A stretch of DNA of 64,000 nucleotides from Terriglobia bacterium (GTDB taxonomy: Bacteria; Acidobacteriota; Terriglobia; Terriglobales; Acidobacteriaceae): assembly GCA_020072845.1 (NCBI GenBank), contig JAIQGF010000001.1:186001-250000 (forward strand), read 5' to 3'. Within the stretch, counting starts at the first letter, position 1; every line of letters starts with the position of its first letter. The notes under the pieces are model-generated. The model did not search any database, had not been told where the DNA came from, and saw nothing but the letters and a program-made list of their open reading frames with translations. Positions 42,901-52,619 of the stretch are shown here, piece after piece. Both the position numbers and the translations under genes were made by a program.

Positions 42901-45900
42901 GTCACCACGATGGTGTAGGTGAGATTGGCGCCGGGCGCGACGGTCGCCGCGGAGGCGGTCATGGTCACGCCGAGGTCAGCGGCGACCACATTGGCGGTAT
43001 CGGTGGCAGTGTTGTTGGCGGGGTTCGGGTCGTAGCTGCCGCCGTCAATTTTGCCCTGCACGGTGACGGCGCCGGGGGTGGTCGTCTGCAGGACGAGGGT
43101 GCCGCTGATCGAAATGGGGGGTGGGCCGGGGTTCGGGCCGTTATGGCTGAAGCCGCAGAGCAACTGGTTACCGGAGAGCGTGCAGTCAAAGAAGGGGGAA
43201 TTGAAGAAGCTGCTGGAAATCGCGCTGAGGCTCTTGTCGAAGTTGATCAAGAAGCCGCCGTTAGAGCCGTTGGAGTCGTTCCCGGTACCCAGAAATGGAC
43301 CGAAGTCGGAGACGGTGACGTTAAAGGTGATGTTGCTGCCCAATGCCACGGGATCGGGCGAGTGGGAAATGGCAATGCCGAAGTCCGCCGGCGCAGTGTC
43401 GAGGCGCTTGGGATTGACAGCCAGTTGCCACGGACGACGACCGGTGGCAACTTTGGTGATGAGCACCGATGGGTCGCCCTGCACCGCCGAGGCGATCAGC
43501 GCGTTGCCGTCAATGATGGCTACGCCGTCGTCCAATGCGCCCAGCGACACGTAGATGAGCCCATCCGGAGTGACGATCATGCCGGGCCCGCCGGTCGCAG
43601 TCGGGACGATGAAGTAGTTCACGAACGAGAAGTTCGAGGTGGCGCGGTCGAAATTGAACACCTCGACCAGCTTCTGGGACGGATTGTGGATAAACAGGTG
43701 ATTGCCGACGACCCTGGAGGTGCTGAGCGGTCCAGCCACCAAGCCCGGCGGAACGACGCCGGTGATGGTTGTCAGCAGTTTGGGCGAGAGCGGGCTGGCC
43801 CCCGTAAGCGGGTTGACGCTGAGGTCAAACACCAGCACCTGGCCGGTAGTCGCACCCTGCAGGATCAAGCTCTGCCCATCCGGCGTGACCTCGACGTGCT
43901 GCAAGCTGCTGCCCGGCAATGTCCCTAGGCTGCTTGCGGTAATTGGCGTAGCCGTGTGGTTGAGAATGTCGAAGATCAGCAGCGATGCTGTAGCAGAAGA
44001 AATGCTGGTGTAAACGTACTTTCCATCCGAAGTAACTGCCAGTCCTCCCGTAAGTGTGGTGCTCGTGTTAGTGGCGATGCTGTCGATCACGGTATTGACC
44101 GCGGGCGAGTATGGGTCGGCGTCAATCAGATTCAGCTGCCTGAGATTCCCGGTCGGGGTTACCGACATTACGTACGCGACTGGCCGCCCAGTTCGTGGAT
44201 TCGGGCCGGTTGCAATCGTATCCCCGTTTGGAAAGTTACTGCTAGGCAGATCAATCGTGGTGCTGGAACCGCCGACCACGCCGGCAATCACCCCAAAGCC
44301 CGTAGAGGATGGCGACGTCGGCGTGAAGAAACTTGGCAGAAAGAACTGGGACCCGTCGGGCGCAAATGCGATCCCCCCTGTATGGGAATATCCGGCGGTT
44401 GTGCCGCGATGCCGCAGTTCTCTCTCGATAAAGTTAATCTGGGTATCGGCATTATCCACAACTGCGACCTGATATTTCGGCTGGAAAGAGAGCGGCGAGA
44501 GGATGTCTACACCATTCACTCCGGTGCCCGACGTGCCAATCGCGCCCGGCGTGCCAGTGAAGATTCCGCTCAAGTTTTGCCCATTCGGCGGCGCCGCGGT
44601 ATTGGGATTCGTGACTACCAACGGCGCTTCCTGGGCGGCTGATCCGGCCGGAACGATTACCTGAAGCTGATTCGAAGAGTTGAAGGTCGCCGGCAGCGCA
44701 GCCAGCGTGCCAATCTTGACCGTGGAATCGGAAGCGAAGCCGGCGCCGGAGATGGTCAGCGTTGTGGCCACATCATTGGTGAAGACCTGCGGCGAAACCT
44801 GCGTGATCGCAGGTGAACCAGGCGCGGGGAGCAGGTCGGTGAAGCCGACCCCGGCCAATTGCGGCCCATGGCCGATCGCCAGCCTCGTCACTACCGAGGC
44901 GCTGGGGTTGGACGCGAACACCGTCGTGTCAATGACCGCGACGTTGAAAGGAGTGGCGCCGTATGCCGCCGGGTCAACTGAAGCGACAACGTAGAGGCGC
45001 GTGCCATCCGAATTGATGGCCATATAGCTATCGTCGTCCAGCGGCAGACTGAACCCTGAACCCAGCAGGGCCAAGCCGGAGGTCACGTTCACCCGCTGCA
45101 GTCGCGGCGGGAAGAAAGACGACGTCGTCACAAACCCAAACACCCCCGTCGGGTTGGAGGCGCTGGGAGTGATTACCAGGCCATCGGGTGTGAACGACAG
45201 CGGCAGCGTTGCGGTCACCGTGTCGGTGGTAGTGTCAATGCGGATCAGTTGATTGGGGCCCTGCTGGGGCACGATCACGGCGGATCCATCCGGCAGGGCG
45301 GCAATAGTCGAGGTCAGAAGACTGATCCCGTGTGCCAGATTCGAGCCCGCCGCCACCGAAACCGCATTGGTGGCAAGGTTAATGACGATCACACCCAGTT
45401 TAGGAGAAGTGTTCGTGGTGGCGATGTAGGCCTTGTTGTTGGCGATCACGATGCTTCCGAACTGAATATCGTTGGTGACCGCCGCGTTGTCTCCCACCAG
45501 GCCGTTGAGGTTGATGGTCTGGACGATCTGGAAGGTCGTCGTATCGATGATCAGCACCTTGTCCTGATTGGAGTTCGGCACCACCAGCTTGCTGCCATCC
45601 GGCGTGACGGCCGCATTCTGTGCCCTACCGACGATCGGGATGCGCTTGAGCTCGCTGCGCGTGGGCAGGTCCACCACCGTCAGGTAGTCAACTTGGTTAG
45701 TTACGAACGCGAGGTGACGGTTGGGTGAGAAAGCGATCGCATTAGGCCCAACGCCGCCTGGAATGTCGCTGGCGACGATGGCGTTATCGCTGACATTCAC
45801 CGACGTAAGGGTACCGGTGTAGAAGTCGCCAACGAACAGGTGCTCGATCGGGGTCGCGGCATTGGTGAGCGGCAGATTGAGGACAAAGACGTTGTTGGCG

Positions 45901-48900
45901 AAGTTCGGATCGGCCGTATTGGCAGAGACCGAGCCGGTGATGGTCACCGTGCCGTTCGCGGACGCGTCGCTGGCAACGAACGTCGAGGTGAATGTGATGG
46001 TCACTTGCCCGCCCGGCAAAATGTTGCCTGGCGAGCAAATCGTGGCGCCGGGCGTCGACGTGCACCCACCCTGAGTGGAAGTGTAGGTCGAGGGCGAATG
46101 CGCGGTGGAGGAGAAGTTAACGGTGACGGCAGAAGCCACGTCGGGTCCGTTGTTGGTGATCACCCAGGTGCGCGTGTTCGGGCTGCCGGCGACGGCAGGA
46201 TTCGGCGACACGCTGCCCGTGATGGCCAGGTCGGCGCCGTTCGCCACCATAACATTGAGTGTGGCGGCGTTGTTGGCCGGGTTGGGGTCACTCTCGTTGC
46301 CGGAGACGGTGTTGGTAAAGGCAAGCGTGCCCAGGGAAGTAGCCGTCACGTTGACGTCGACAGTGATGGAATTGGAAGTGCCTAACGTGCCCACCGGGCA
46401 GGCGACCTGGCTCGTGGTGATTGTGCACACAATGCTGAGCGGCCCGCTGATAACGGACGCCGAGTTCACCACCGCGCCGGCAGGAATGGCCAGCGTCATG
46501 TTGACGCCGGTGGCGGCCGAGGGGCCGTTGTTCAGGACGTGGACGGAGAGGTCGAAGGGCGTGTTCAGGGCGGCGAGGCCGGTTGTGCTGTCGACCTGCA
46601 ACGGCAGCGCACTAAAAATGCCGGCTTCCAGGTCAGCACTGGCGTTGCCGCGCGGGCTCACCGCCACGTTGGCCGGGTTGACCGCCGTCCTCATCTTGGT
46701 GATGAGTGAAATCGGGTTGCTGAGGGCCACCGGATTGTATTCCAGCACGGCGACCGCGTCTTCGCTCTCCAGGACGGCATAGATGAGCGTGCCCTCGGGG
46801 GTCACGGCCATGGGTGCACCGGCAAACCTCCCCGGTGGGCTGGGAATGGTGTAGGAACCGATGGAAGCGAAGTTGTTGTTCGCGCGGTCGAAATTGAAAA
46901 CCTCGACGTAGCGCTGGTCGCTGGCATAGGCGAACAGCCGCGCGCCTACGACCTGGAACCAGTACAGCAGCGGCGGATTGGCGCCGGAGCCGGTGATGGT
47001 CTTGACCAGGACGGGCGCAAGCGCGTTGGCGCCCTGAATGTCGTACACCTTGATGCTGGCGCCTCCGGTGCCGCTCAGCAGCAGCGAGTGGCCATCGGGG
47101 GTCACGTGGATGTGTTGCTGCGTGGGATCGGCGCCCAGGGTGGTGATGTCGGCAATGATGGTCGAGGTGCTGTTCAGCACATCGAAGATGACCAGGCGTG
47201 AAACCGCTGGGCTGACGTTGCGGGCGTCGACGGAGTAGACGTAGCGGCCGTCGGGGGTGACGGCGAGACCCTGCGAGGAGAAGAAGTCCGTATTCGGCAC
47301 CTGGATGGTGCGCGCCAGCAAGGTGTTGCGCGTGGTGGTCGAGGACGGATCAACATCCACGAAATACAAGGTGTCCGAACTCTCGGTGGCGGCGTCGCAG
47401 CTTACCAGGTAAAGGACCTTCTTGCCGGTGGTCGGGTCGGGAGCGATGGCGTAATTGTCACCTCCACCAATGCAATCGTAGAAGGTCTGGGATCCGAAAC
47501 CCGATGTTGGACCGAGTATGGGCGACAGAGATTGCTGCGTGTCCAGATTGGTAACGTCCACTTCCGCCAAACCGGAATAGGCGTACAAGCCGTCCGGGGA
47601 AATGGCGATGCCGGGCGAAAACGGTCCGCCGGGCAGGAGCGCGGAATCGCGGAATAGAAGCGAGAGCTTCGGAACGCCGTAACCGGAGATGGCGACGGGA
47701 TGCGAGGGCGCGAAGGTCGCCGGAGGATCAATTCGCAGTTTCTCCCCGCCGCCGTACGAACCGCCGCCACTGACGTTGGCGGCCAGCGCACCGGCGGCCG
47801 AGTTCGGCAGGGTGACCACGATGCTCCCGACCTGTACTGCGGCGCCGGCGGGAACCGTGACCGTAACTTCCTGCGGCGAAACGAAGGTCGAGGGCAGCGG
47901 GTCGAGGTTGCCGATGCGGACCAGGGCGCCGGCAGTGAAGTTGTCGCCGAAGATGCGGACGAGCTTGGGCGCTTCGTTGGTGATTTCCTGCGGCACCACG
48001 TCGGAGACTTGCGGTGCTGAGGGCAGCGGGAAATTCTGCACGTAACCGATGGCCAGCCCGCGCACCGAAATCGAGTTCGGGATGACGACCGTGGACACGA
48101 GCGCGGTTGACGGGCTGGTCACGATCAATGCCGCGTTCAAGGTGTACAGCGTGCTGTGCGGGCCGGCGGATCCCTGGAACACCCCATTCACGGCCTGAAG
48201 CGTATTCCCGTCAGGAGTCAGCGCCATGTCCGTGACCGGGCTCCCCAGAGCCACCGATCCGGTCAGCAACTGGCCATAGGTGGCAGACCCGCTGCGCAAG
48301 TCGAGGACGCGAATCGCGCCGCCAGGGAATCCCAAGAAAGCGACGACACCGCTGGCCGCGTTCGGATTGCGCGTGATGGCGATGGTTCGCGCGCCCCCAA
48401 ATGTCATCGTCACCGTTTGTGACAGCGTATTGGTGGAGGTGCTAATCAGGTAGACGAGCGCCGAACCGCCTGTCTTCAGACGATCGAAGACGGCAACCGT
48501 GCTGCCGTCGGGAGTGGCGGCGACTTGGTGGCCGGCGTGAAGCGCGAGCAAAGCGGCCGTACCGGTCACGGTTGAAATGCCCGGCGAAGCCGGGTTGGCG
48601 AAATTCACCACCATCACCGGGCCGAACTCGTTGGCGATATACGCTTGATATCCGACCAGTGCCAGTGAGAAAGGATGGATGTCGTTGACCCCCGCAGCGT
48701 CGAGGACCTTGCCGTCGAGGCTGATCCTGGTCACGGCGAAGGTCGCTATGTCAATGATGTCCAACTCATCGCGGTTGTAGCTGACCGAGACCAGCTTTTG
48801 GCCATCCGAGGTGATGGCGATGCTCCATCCGCCGACATCGCGAATGCGCGCGATCTCCGCCTGAATCGTGAGATCCACCACCGAGATGTAGCTGCCATTG

Positions 48901-51900
48901 ACATTGCCGGTAAAGGCGAGCCGGCCGTTGGGCGCAATGACGACATTGGAGGGGTTGGCGCCGACCTGGGTCGGTAGCCCACAGCACAGCGGGGCGGGAT
49001 TGGGGTAGCCGCTGTAGGCCTGGACCGTGCTGGTTTCGTAGTCGGTGAGCAGCGTGGTGAGATTGGAACCTAGCGCCCCGGTAACCGTGACCGTCGTCGA
49101 GGCCGAGTTGTCGGCCGAGTTGGCGTCGGTGACCGAGGAGCTGACCGAGGCGTTCGCGACGTAGGTTCCCTGCAGCGCCGCGCTGGCGAAGATGGTAAAG
49201 GAGACGGTGCCCAGGCTCGGGATGTCGGGCAGCGTGCAGGTGACCTGCCCCGCGGCACTGCAGGACACACCGGCCGAGGAGGAAGAGAAGCCCACGTACG
49301 ACAGGCCCGTCGGGCTACTGCCGGTAAAAGACACGCCGGTCGCCGTATCCGTCCCGTTGTTGGTAACGGTGATATTGAAGGCGGCGCTGCCGCCGACGGG
49401 AACGACTGGGGAAGTCGTCGCCAAGGTCACAGAAAGATTGACGTTGGCTTTGACGGTAACGGTAAAAGGCGGCGGCGTGTTGTTCGCGCCCGGCCCGCCG
49501 TTGGGGCCGTCGTCCACCACCTGCGAACTGGAAACCGTAAAGGTGGCGCTCAGCGAACCGGCGAGGTGCGGGGTGACGTTGATGACGATGACCGTACTGG
49601 AAAAGGGCGTGAGATTCACGACGGGACAAGTGACCGTGCCGGCAGAGAGAGCGCAGCCCGCAGTCGATGCCCCTTGGTTGAACGTCACGCTTGCCGGCAA
49701 GGGGTAGCTGACAATGATGCCCGTGGCGGTGCTGGGACCGTTGTTGGCGGCGGTGACGGAATAGTTAAATGCAGTGCCATTGGTGACGGAACTGGGGCTG
49801 CTGATACCGGTAATCGTCAAATCCGCCCGCCGCTGCACGGTCACCGACATTGAGGTCGCGTTGTTCGTCGGCACGGGATCGTCGGCGGCGGTGGACACCG
49901 TGGCCGTGGCGGTCATGGTGGGTCCGACCGGCGGCGTTGCCAGGGTGTTGGCAGTAACGTTCACTGTGACGTCCACGCCTGCTCCAGGAAACGCTACCGT
50001 ACCCAAGCTGCAGGTAAACGTCTGCAGGCCGGAACACGTGCCCTGGCCGGCGATGACGCTGTTCACGGTGAGGTTGGTGGGCATAGCCCCGGACACCACC
50101 ACGGAGGACGCCGGATTCGGCCCGTTGTCAGTCACGACAATGGTGTAGGCATACGTCGTACCCTCGGCCGGCGTGGCGCCCACCGGAGAGGACATGCTGA
50201 TGCCTAGATCGGCGCCTGCCGACACGGTCACGGTCAACGATGTCTGGTTGCACACCGAGCCGGCACAGGCAGAGATGCTCGTGGACCCTAATGCCAGGCC
50301 GTAGGCGTGGCCATGATTGGTGGCGTCGTTGGTGATGGAAGCAACCGTGGTGGTGGAAGAGCTCCAAGTGACGGATTGCAAAATTTCGGTGTGACTATCG
50401 GCGAAGGTGCCGGTCGCCACGAACGGCTGGGCCGTGCCGACAGCCAGGGTTGGGGCCGCAGGCGAGATGGCGATGGAGACCAGGTTGGGCGGGGTGAGGC
50501 TGGCGGCGGTGTAAAGTTCGGCGCTGTTGAGGTCGCCGCCGCCGCCAAAGCCGCCCGCGACCAGGACGCGGCCATCCTTAAGCAGCGTGGCGGAATGGAT
50601 CCCTCGCGCCGTGCCCATGCTGCCGGTTGCAGCGAACGTACCCGTCGTCGGGTCGTAGGCCTCGGCGCTGCTGAGCGCGATGCTACTCAAACCGCCCGTA
50701 ATCAGGACGCGGCCTTCTTGCAGCAGCGTGGCCGTATGCGCGTCCCGCGCCGTGCCCATGCTGCCGGTGGCAGCGAACGTGCCCGTTGTCGGGTCGTAGG
50801 CCTCGGCGCTGTTGAGCGCGGCGCTACCGTTGGGTGAGCCGCCCGTAATCAGAACCCGGCCGTTGTTCAACAGCGTGGCCGTGTGGAGGTACCGCGCCGT
50901 GCCCAAGCTGCCGGTGGCAGCGAACGTGCCCGTTGTCGGGTCGTAGGCCTCGGAGCTGCTGAGCGCGGCGCTACCGTTGGGTGAGCCGCCCGTAATCAGG
51001 ACGCGGCCATCATTCAGCAGCGTGGCCGTATGGGCGAACCGCGCCGTGCCCATGCTGCCGGTTGGGGAGAAGGTGCCGGTCGTCGGATCGTAGACCTCGG
51101 CGCTGCTGAGATAGCCGCTCGTGTCGTTGAAACCGCCGGTGATAAGAATGCGGCCATCATTGAGCAGCGTGGCCGCATGCACGTATCGCGCCGTGCTCAT
51201 GCTGCCGGTCGGAGTGAATGTGCCTGTAGTCGGATCGTAGAGTTCGGCGCTGCTGAGAACGCTGCCGCCGTTGTTACCGCCCGCAATCAGTACGCGGCCG
51301 TCATTCAGCAGCGTGGCCGTATGGAAGTACCGCGCCGTGCTCATGCTGCCGGTTGCAGCGAATGTGCCGCTCGCCGGATCGTAGATCTCGGCGCTGCTGA
51401 AATAGCTGCTGCCGAAGAGAGCGCCGCCCGCAATCAGCACGCGACCATCATTCAGCAGGGTGGCCGTATGGTACGCCCGTGCCGTGCTCATGCTGCCGGT
51501 GGTGGGGGTGAAGGGGGTAAAGACTTCGGCGCTGCTGAGATAGCTGCCGTTGTAACCGCCCGTAATCAGGAGGCGGCCATCCTTCAGCAGCGTGGCCGTA
51601 TGGTAGGCCCGATTTGTGCCCATGCTGCCGGTTGCCGTGAACGTGCCCGTCGCCGGGTCGTACGCCTCGGCGCTGCTCAGATAGCTGCTGCCGCTGTAAC
51701 CGCCCGCAATCAGGACGCGGCCATCATTCAGTAGCGTGGCTGTATGGTCTAGCCGCGCCGTGCCCATGCTGCCGGATGCCGTGAAGGTGCCCGTCGCCGG
51801 ATCGTAGACCTCGGCGCTGCTGAGGTTGCTGCTGCTGCTGCTACCGCCCGCAATCAGGACGCGGCCATCCTTCAGCAGCGTGGCCGCATGGTAGCCCCGC

Positions 51901-52586
51901 GCCGTGCCCATGCTGCCGGTGGCAGAGAACGTGCCCGAGGCCGGGTCGTAGACCTCGGCGCTGCTGAGATAGCTGCTGCCGTTGAAGCCGCCAGCGATTA
52001 AGACGTGGCCATCATTCAGTAGCGTGGCCGTATGGTCTTGCCGCGCCGTGCTCATGCTGCCGGTGGGCGTGAACGTGCCCGTCGCCGGATCGTAAACCTC
52101 AGCGCTGGCCGAAGCGCCACTGCTACTGATGCCGCCCGTAGTCAGGACGCGGCCGTCATTCAGCAGAGTGGCCGTGTGTCCGTATCGCGCCGCGCTCATG
52201 CTGCCGGTGGGCGTGAACGTGCCCGTCGCCGGATCGTAGACCTCGGCGCTGCTGACGATGTTGCCGCCGTTCCACCCGCCGGCAATCAGGACGCGGCCAT
52301 CATTCAGCAGCGTTGCCGTATGGTAGCCCCGCGCCGTGCCCATGCTGCCGGTTGCCGTGAAGGTGCCGGTCGCCGGATCGTAGAGTTCGGCGGTATTGAG
52401 GGTGCTGCTGCCGTTGAGACCGCCCGCAATCAGCACGCGACCGTCATTCAGCAGCGTGGCGGTATGCTGATACCGCGCCGTGCTCATGCTGCCGGTGGGA
52501 AACGCAAAAGGCGGGGCCTGTGCGATGGCTATACTGCCAATCCCCAGGCACAAGAGTGCGAGGACAACAAACGCACGTAGTTTCAT
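39642..52586 (-). CDS. Giant secreted kelch/DUF11/beta-propeller protein
   Basis: The frame runs unbroken for about 4,314 codons from the ATG at 52586 (MKLRAFVVLALLCLGIGS, signal peptide). In order: 14 kelch repeats of about 48 residues (nt 50590-52520); a BIG2-like domain; several DUF11 domains (to about 49000); a YVTN-type beta-propeller; an IPT/TIG domain (about 47790-48030); a second propeller; DUF11; a third propeller; a second IPT/TIG (about 44600-44820); a fourth propeller; more DUF11; a NIDO-like domain (about 41585-42240); DUF11; a PKD-like domain (DGSASVDADGDPLTYRWSG, about 40240-40440); an Ig-like domain; a membrane segment; and a C-terminal beta strand tail. It is likely a surface adhesin or matrix protein. 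Confidence 0.9.
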   Translation of the reverse strand: MKLRAFVVLALLCLGIGSIAIAQAPPFAFPTGSMSTARYQHTATLLNDGRVLIAGGLNGSSTLNTAELYDPATGTFTATGSMGTARGYHTATLLNDGRVLIAGGWNGGNIVSSAEVYDPATGTFTPTGSMSAARYGHTATLLNDGRVLTTGGISSSGASASAEVYDPATGTFTPTGSMSTARQDHTATLLNDGHVLIAGGFNGSSYLSSAEVYDPASGTFSATGSMGTARGYHAATLLKDGRVLIAGGSSSSSNLSSAEVYDPATGTFTASGSMGTARLDHTATLLNDGRVLIAGGYSGSSYLSSAEAYDPATGTFTATGSMGTNRAYHTATLLKDGRLLITGGYNGSYLSSAEVFTPFTPTTGSMSTARAYHTATLLNDGRVLIAGGALFGSSYFSSAEIYDPASGTFAATGSMSTARYFHTATLLNDGRVLIAGGNNGGSVLSSAELYDPTTGTFTPTGSMSTARYVHAATLLNDGRILITGGFNDTSGYLSSAEVYDPTTGTFSPTGSMGTARFAHTATLLNDGRVLITGGSPNGSAALSSSEAYDPTTGTFAATGSLGTARYLHTATLLNNGRVLITGGSPNGSAALNSAEAYDPTTGTFAATGSMGTARDAHTATLLQEGRVLITGGLSSIALSSAEAYDPTTGTFAATGSMGTARGIHSATLLKDGRVLVAGGFGGGGDLNSAELYTAASLTPPNLVSIAISPAAPTLAVGTAQPFVATGTFADSHTEILQSVTWSSSTTTVASITNDATNHGHAYGLALGSTSISACAGSVCNQTSLTVTVSAGADLGISMSSPVGATPAEGTTYAYTIVVTDNGPNPASSVVVSGAMPTNLTVNSVIAGQGTCSGLQTFTCSLGTVAFPGAGVDVTVNVTANTLATPPVGPTMTATATVSTAADDPVPTNNATSMSVTVQRRADLTITGISSPSSVTNGTAFNYSVTAANNGPSTATGIIVSYPLPASVTFNQGASTAGCALSAGTVTCPVVNLTPFSSTVIVINVTPHLAGSLSATFTVSSSQVVDDGPNGGPGANNTPPPFTVTVKANVNLSVTLATTSPVVPVGGSAAFNITVTNNGTDTATGVSFTGSSPTGLSYVGFSSSSAGVSCSAAGQVTCTLPDIPSLGTVSFTIFASAALQGTYVANASVSSSVTDANSADNSASTTVTVTGALGSNLTTLLTDYETSTVQAYSGYPNPAPLCCGLPTQVGANPSNVVIAPNGRLAFTGNVNGSYISVVDLTIQAEIARIRDVGGWSIAITSDGQKLVSVSYNRDELDIIDIATFAVTRISLDGKVLDAAGVNDIHPFSLALVGYQAYIANEFGPVMVVNFANPASPGISTVTGTAALLALHAGHQVAATPDGSTVAVFDRLKTGGSALVYLISTSTNTLSQTVTMTFGGARTIAITRNPNAASGVVAFLGFPGGAIRVLDLRSGSATYGQLLTGSVALGSPVTDMALTPDGNTLQAVNGVFQGSAGPHSTLYTLNAALIVTSPSTALVSTVVIPNSISVRGLAIGYVQNFPLPSAPQVSDVVPQEITNEAPKLVRIFGDNFTAGALVRIGNLDPLPSTFVSPQEVTVTVPAGAAVQVGSIVVTLPNSAAGALAANVSGGGSYGGGEKLRIDPPATFAPSHPVAISGYGVPKLSLLFRDSALLPGGPFSPGIAISPDGLYAYSGLAEVDVTNLDTQQSLSPILGPTSGFGSQTFYDCIGGGDNYAIAPDPTTGKKVLYLVSCDAATESSDTLYFVDVDPSSTTTRNTLLARTIQVPNTDFFSSQGLAVTPDGRYVYSVDARNVSPAVSRLVIFDVLNSTSTIIADITTLGADPTQQHIHVTPDGHSLLLSGTGGASIKVYDIQGANALAPVLVKTITGSGANPPLLYWFQVVGARLFAYASDQRYVEVFNFDRANNNFASIGSYTIPSPPGRFAGAPMAVTPEGTLIYAVLESEDAVAVLEYNPVALSNPISLITKMRTAVNPANVAVSPRGNASADLEAGIFSALPLQVDSTTGLAALNTPFDLSVHVLNNGPSAATGVNMTLAIPAGAVVNSASVISGPLSIVCTITTSQVACPVGTLGTSNSITVDVNVTATSLGTLAFTNTVSGNESDPNPANNAATLNVMVANGADLAITGSVSPNPAVAGSPNTRTWVITNNGPDVASAVTVNFSSTAHSPSTYTSTQGGCTSTPGATICSPGNILPGGQVTITFTSTFVASDASANGTVTITGSVSANTADPNFANNVFVLNLPLTNAATPIEHLFVGDFYTGTLTSVNVSDNAIVASDIPGGVGPNAIAFSPNRHLAFVTNQVDYLTVVDLPTRSELKRIPIVGRAQNAAVTPDGSKLVVPNSNQDKVLIIDTTTFQIVQTINLNGLVGDNAAVTNDIQFGSIVIANNKAYIATTNTSPKLGVIVINLATNAVSVAAGSNLAHGISLLTSTIAALPDGSAVIVPQQGPNQLIRIDTTTDTVTATLPLSFTPDGLVITPSASNPTGVFGFVTTSSFFPPRLQRVNVTSGLALLGSGFSLPLDDDSYMAINSDGTRLYVVASVDPAAYGATPFNVAVIDTTVFASNPSASVVTRLAIGHGPQLAGVGFTDLLPAPGSPAITQVSPQVFTNDVATTLTISGAGFASDSTVKIGTLAALPATFNSSNQLQVIVPAGSAAQEAPLVVTNPNTAAPPNGQNLSGIFTGTPGAIGTSGTGVNGVDILSPLSFQPKYQVAVVDNADTQINFIERELRHRGTTAGYSHTGGIAFAPDGSQFFLPSFFTPTSPSSTGFGVIAGVVGGSSTTIDLPSSNFPNGDTIATGPNPRTGRPVAYVMSVTPTGNLRQLNLIDADPYSPAVNTVIDSIATNTSTTLTGGLAVTSDGKYVYTSISSATASLLIFDILNHTATPITASSLGTLPGSSLQHVEVTPDGQSLILQGATTGQVLVFDLSVNPLTGASPLSPKLLTTITGVVPPGLVAGPLSTSRVVGNHLFIHNPSQKLVEVFNFDRATSNFSFVNYFIVPTATGGPGMIVTPDGLIYVSLGALDDGVAIIDGNALIASAVQGDPSVLITKVATGRRPWQLAVNPKRLDTAPADFGIAISHSPDPVALGSNITFNVTVSDFGPFLGTGNDSNGSNGGFLINFDKSLSAISSSFFNSPFFDCTLSGNQLLCGFSHNGPNPGPPPISISGTLVLQTTTPGAVTVQGKIDGGSYDPNPANNTATDTANVVAADLGVTMTASAATVAPGANLTYTIVVTNNGPSVSSGYTLTDTLPANVTFVGATSGCVLTTVLTCSGPALGVGLNATYVVVVTPTALGALSNTASVTGNEPDTAPGNNSATSTVTVAAAVADVAVAMTASPSPVAVLGSVTYQITLTNNGPSPATGVVLTDTLPVGTLFASIDDLTDCAVSNGALTCNFTSIAAGNSPTVNLILVPLAVPSGEGTFTNTATVTANEPDPALPNNSATQTVQVTGANLSGGGALRNLPGFSNTITLPNDDDSFGPVPLGFTVNFFGVQVSSLFVNNNGNVTFGSPLGTYTPFPLPTTNLQIIAPYFSDVGTYQIGSGLVTYGNDTVNGRPAFGVNWPNVDYFGEAAPTLLNLFQLVLVDRSDVNPGDLDIEFNYDKIQWETGAASGGVDGLGGDSARVGYSNGTGTTGSYFELSGSAVPGSFLDGNAATGLIYSTLNSTQPGRYIFQVRNGVVQSSADLAITATGPQYAVAGSTVTYALTAVNGGPNTATGVTVTDTLPVGLTFVSATPGTICPTPPIPAADQPVVVTCNVGSIANGSTVNIAIQATVAAGVSGSLTNTAVIAAPNNQDLNLGNNTATVVTSANVADLAVSAAGAPSPVGGFPAFAATVTNNGPAGATNVVLTDLLDNYGFVSASSTQGACTFSAPTVTCSLGALANGASAVVTVAVTAPNAGWAANTYHASADQPDLNPINNSFRLGPSLDSFNTPVGTNIAVNISDPADNLIALTTFSTVTRIGSTTMASMSATSPPPGFRSGLQPAFFDISTNAEYVGAIALNIHFSPANFRHPALLRLFHFEGGTWVDRTTGLNASSGVIAGQVMSLSPFALLEPVDTIPVANAGGDRSVPGAMTAGARVTLDGSASVDADGDPLTYRWSGPFPEGGGTVTGVNPTVTLALGVSKVSLVVNDGEADSPAVAANIAVADFQVSAPAGSVALNRGQSTTFTITMTPQYGAFGAPINLSCAPGAADVTCSFSSASVTPGAAAATATLTVTAVSTVARAPGRSTPAYIAVWFGTLPVFGMVFLAAGRRKKWQMAVLLMLLLLLVASHIGCGGGGTTQTQSSSRSTPGAKAVSITVTGTSGTLQHSSSVTVTIPQ
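50590..52520 (-). repeat. Fourteen kelch-coding DNA repeats
   Basis: The plus strand repeats CGCGCCGTGC[CT]CATGCTGCC about every 144 bp from 50608 to 52480. Units are alike enough at DNA level to recombine. Each encodes GSM[SG]TAR-x-x-HTATLL[NK]DGR and an IAGG strand. Confidence 0.9.
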
Positions 52587-52619
52587 GAAGGTCCGGGCGG
52601 ACACTGATGGCTGGGTCAT

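Noticed and set aside
41793-43928. A 711-codon plus-strand open frame inside the giant gene
   Set aside because: It is antisense to a frame with clear NIDO-like, DUF11 and propeller signatures; its product is low-complexity and His/Arg-rich, as expected from a GC-rich shadow frame.
50590-52520. Repetitive plus-strand proteins rich in RRAHAAGG
   Set aside because: They are the antisense reading of the kelch-coding repeats.
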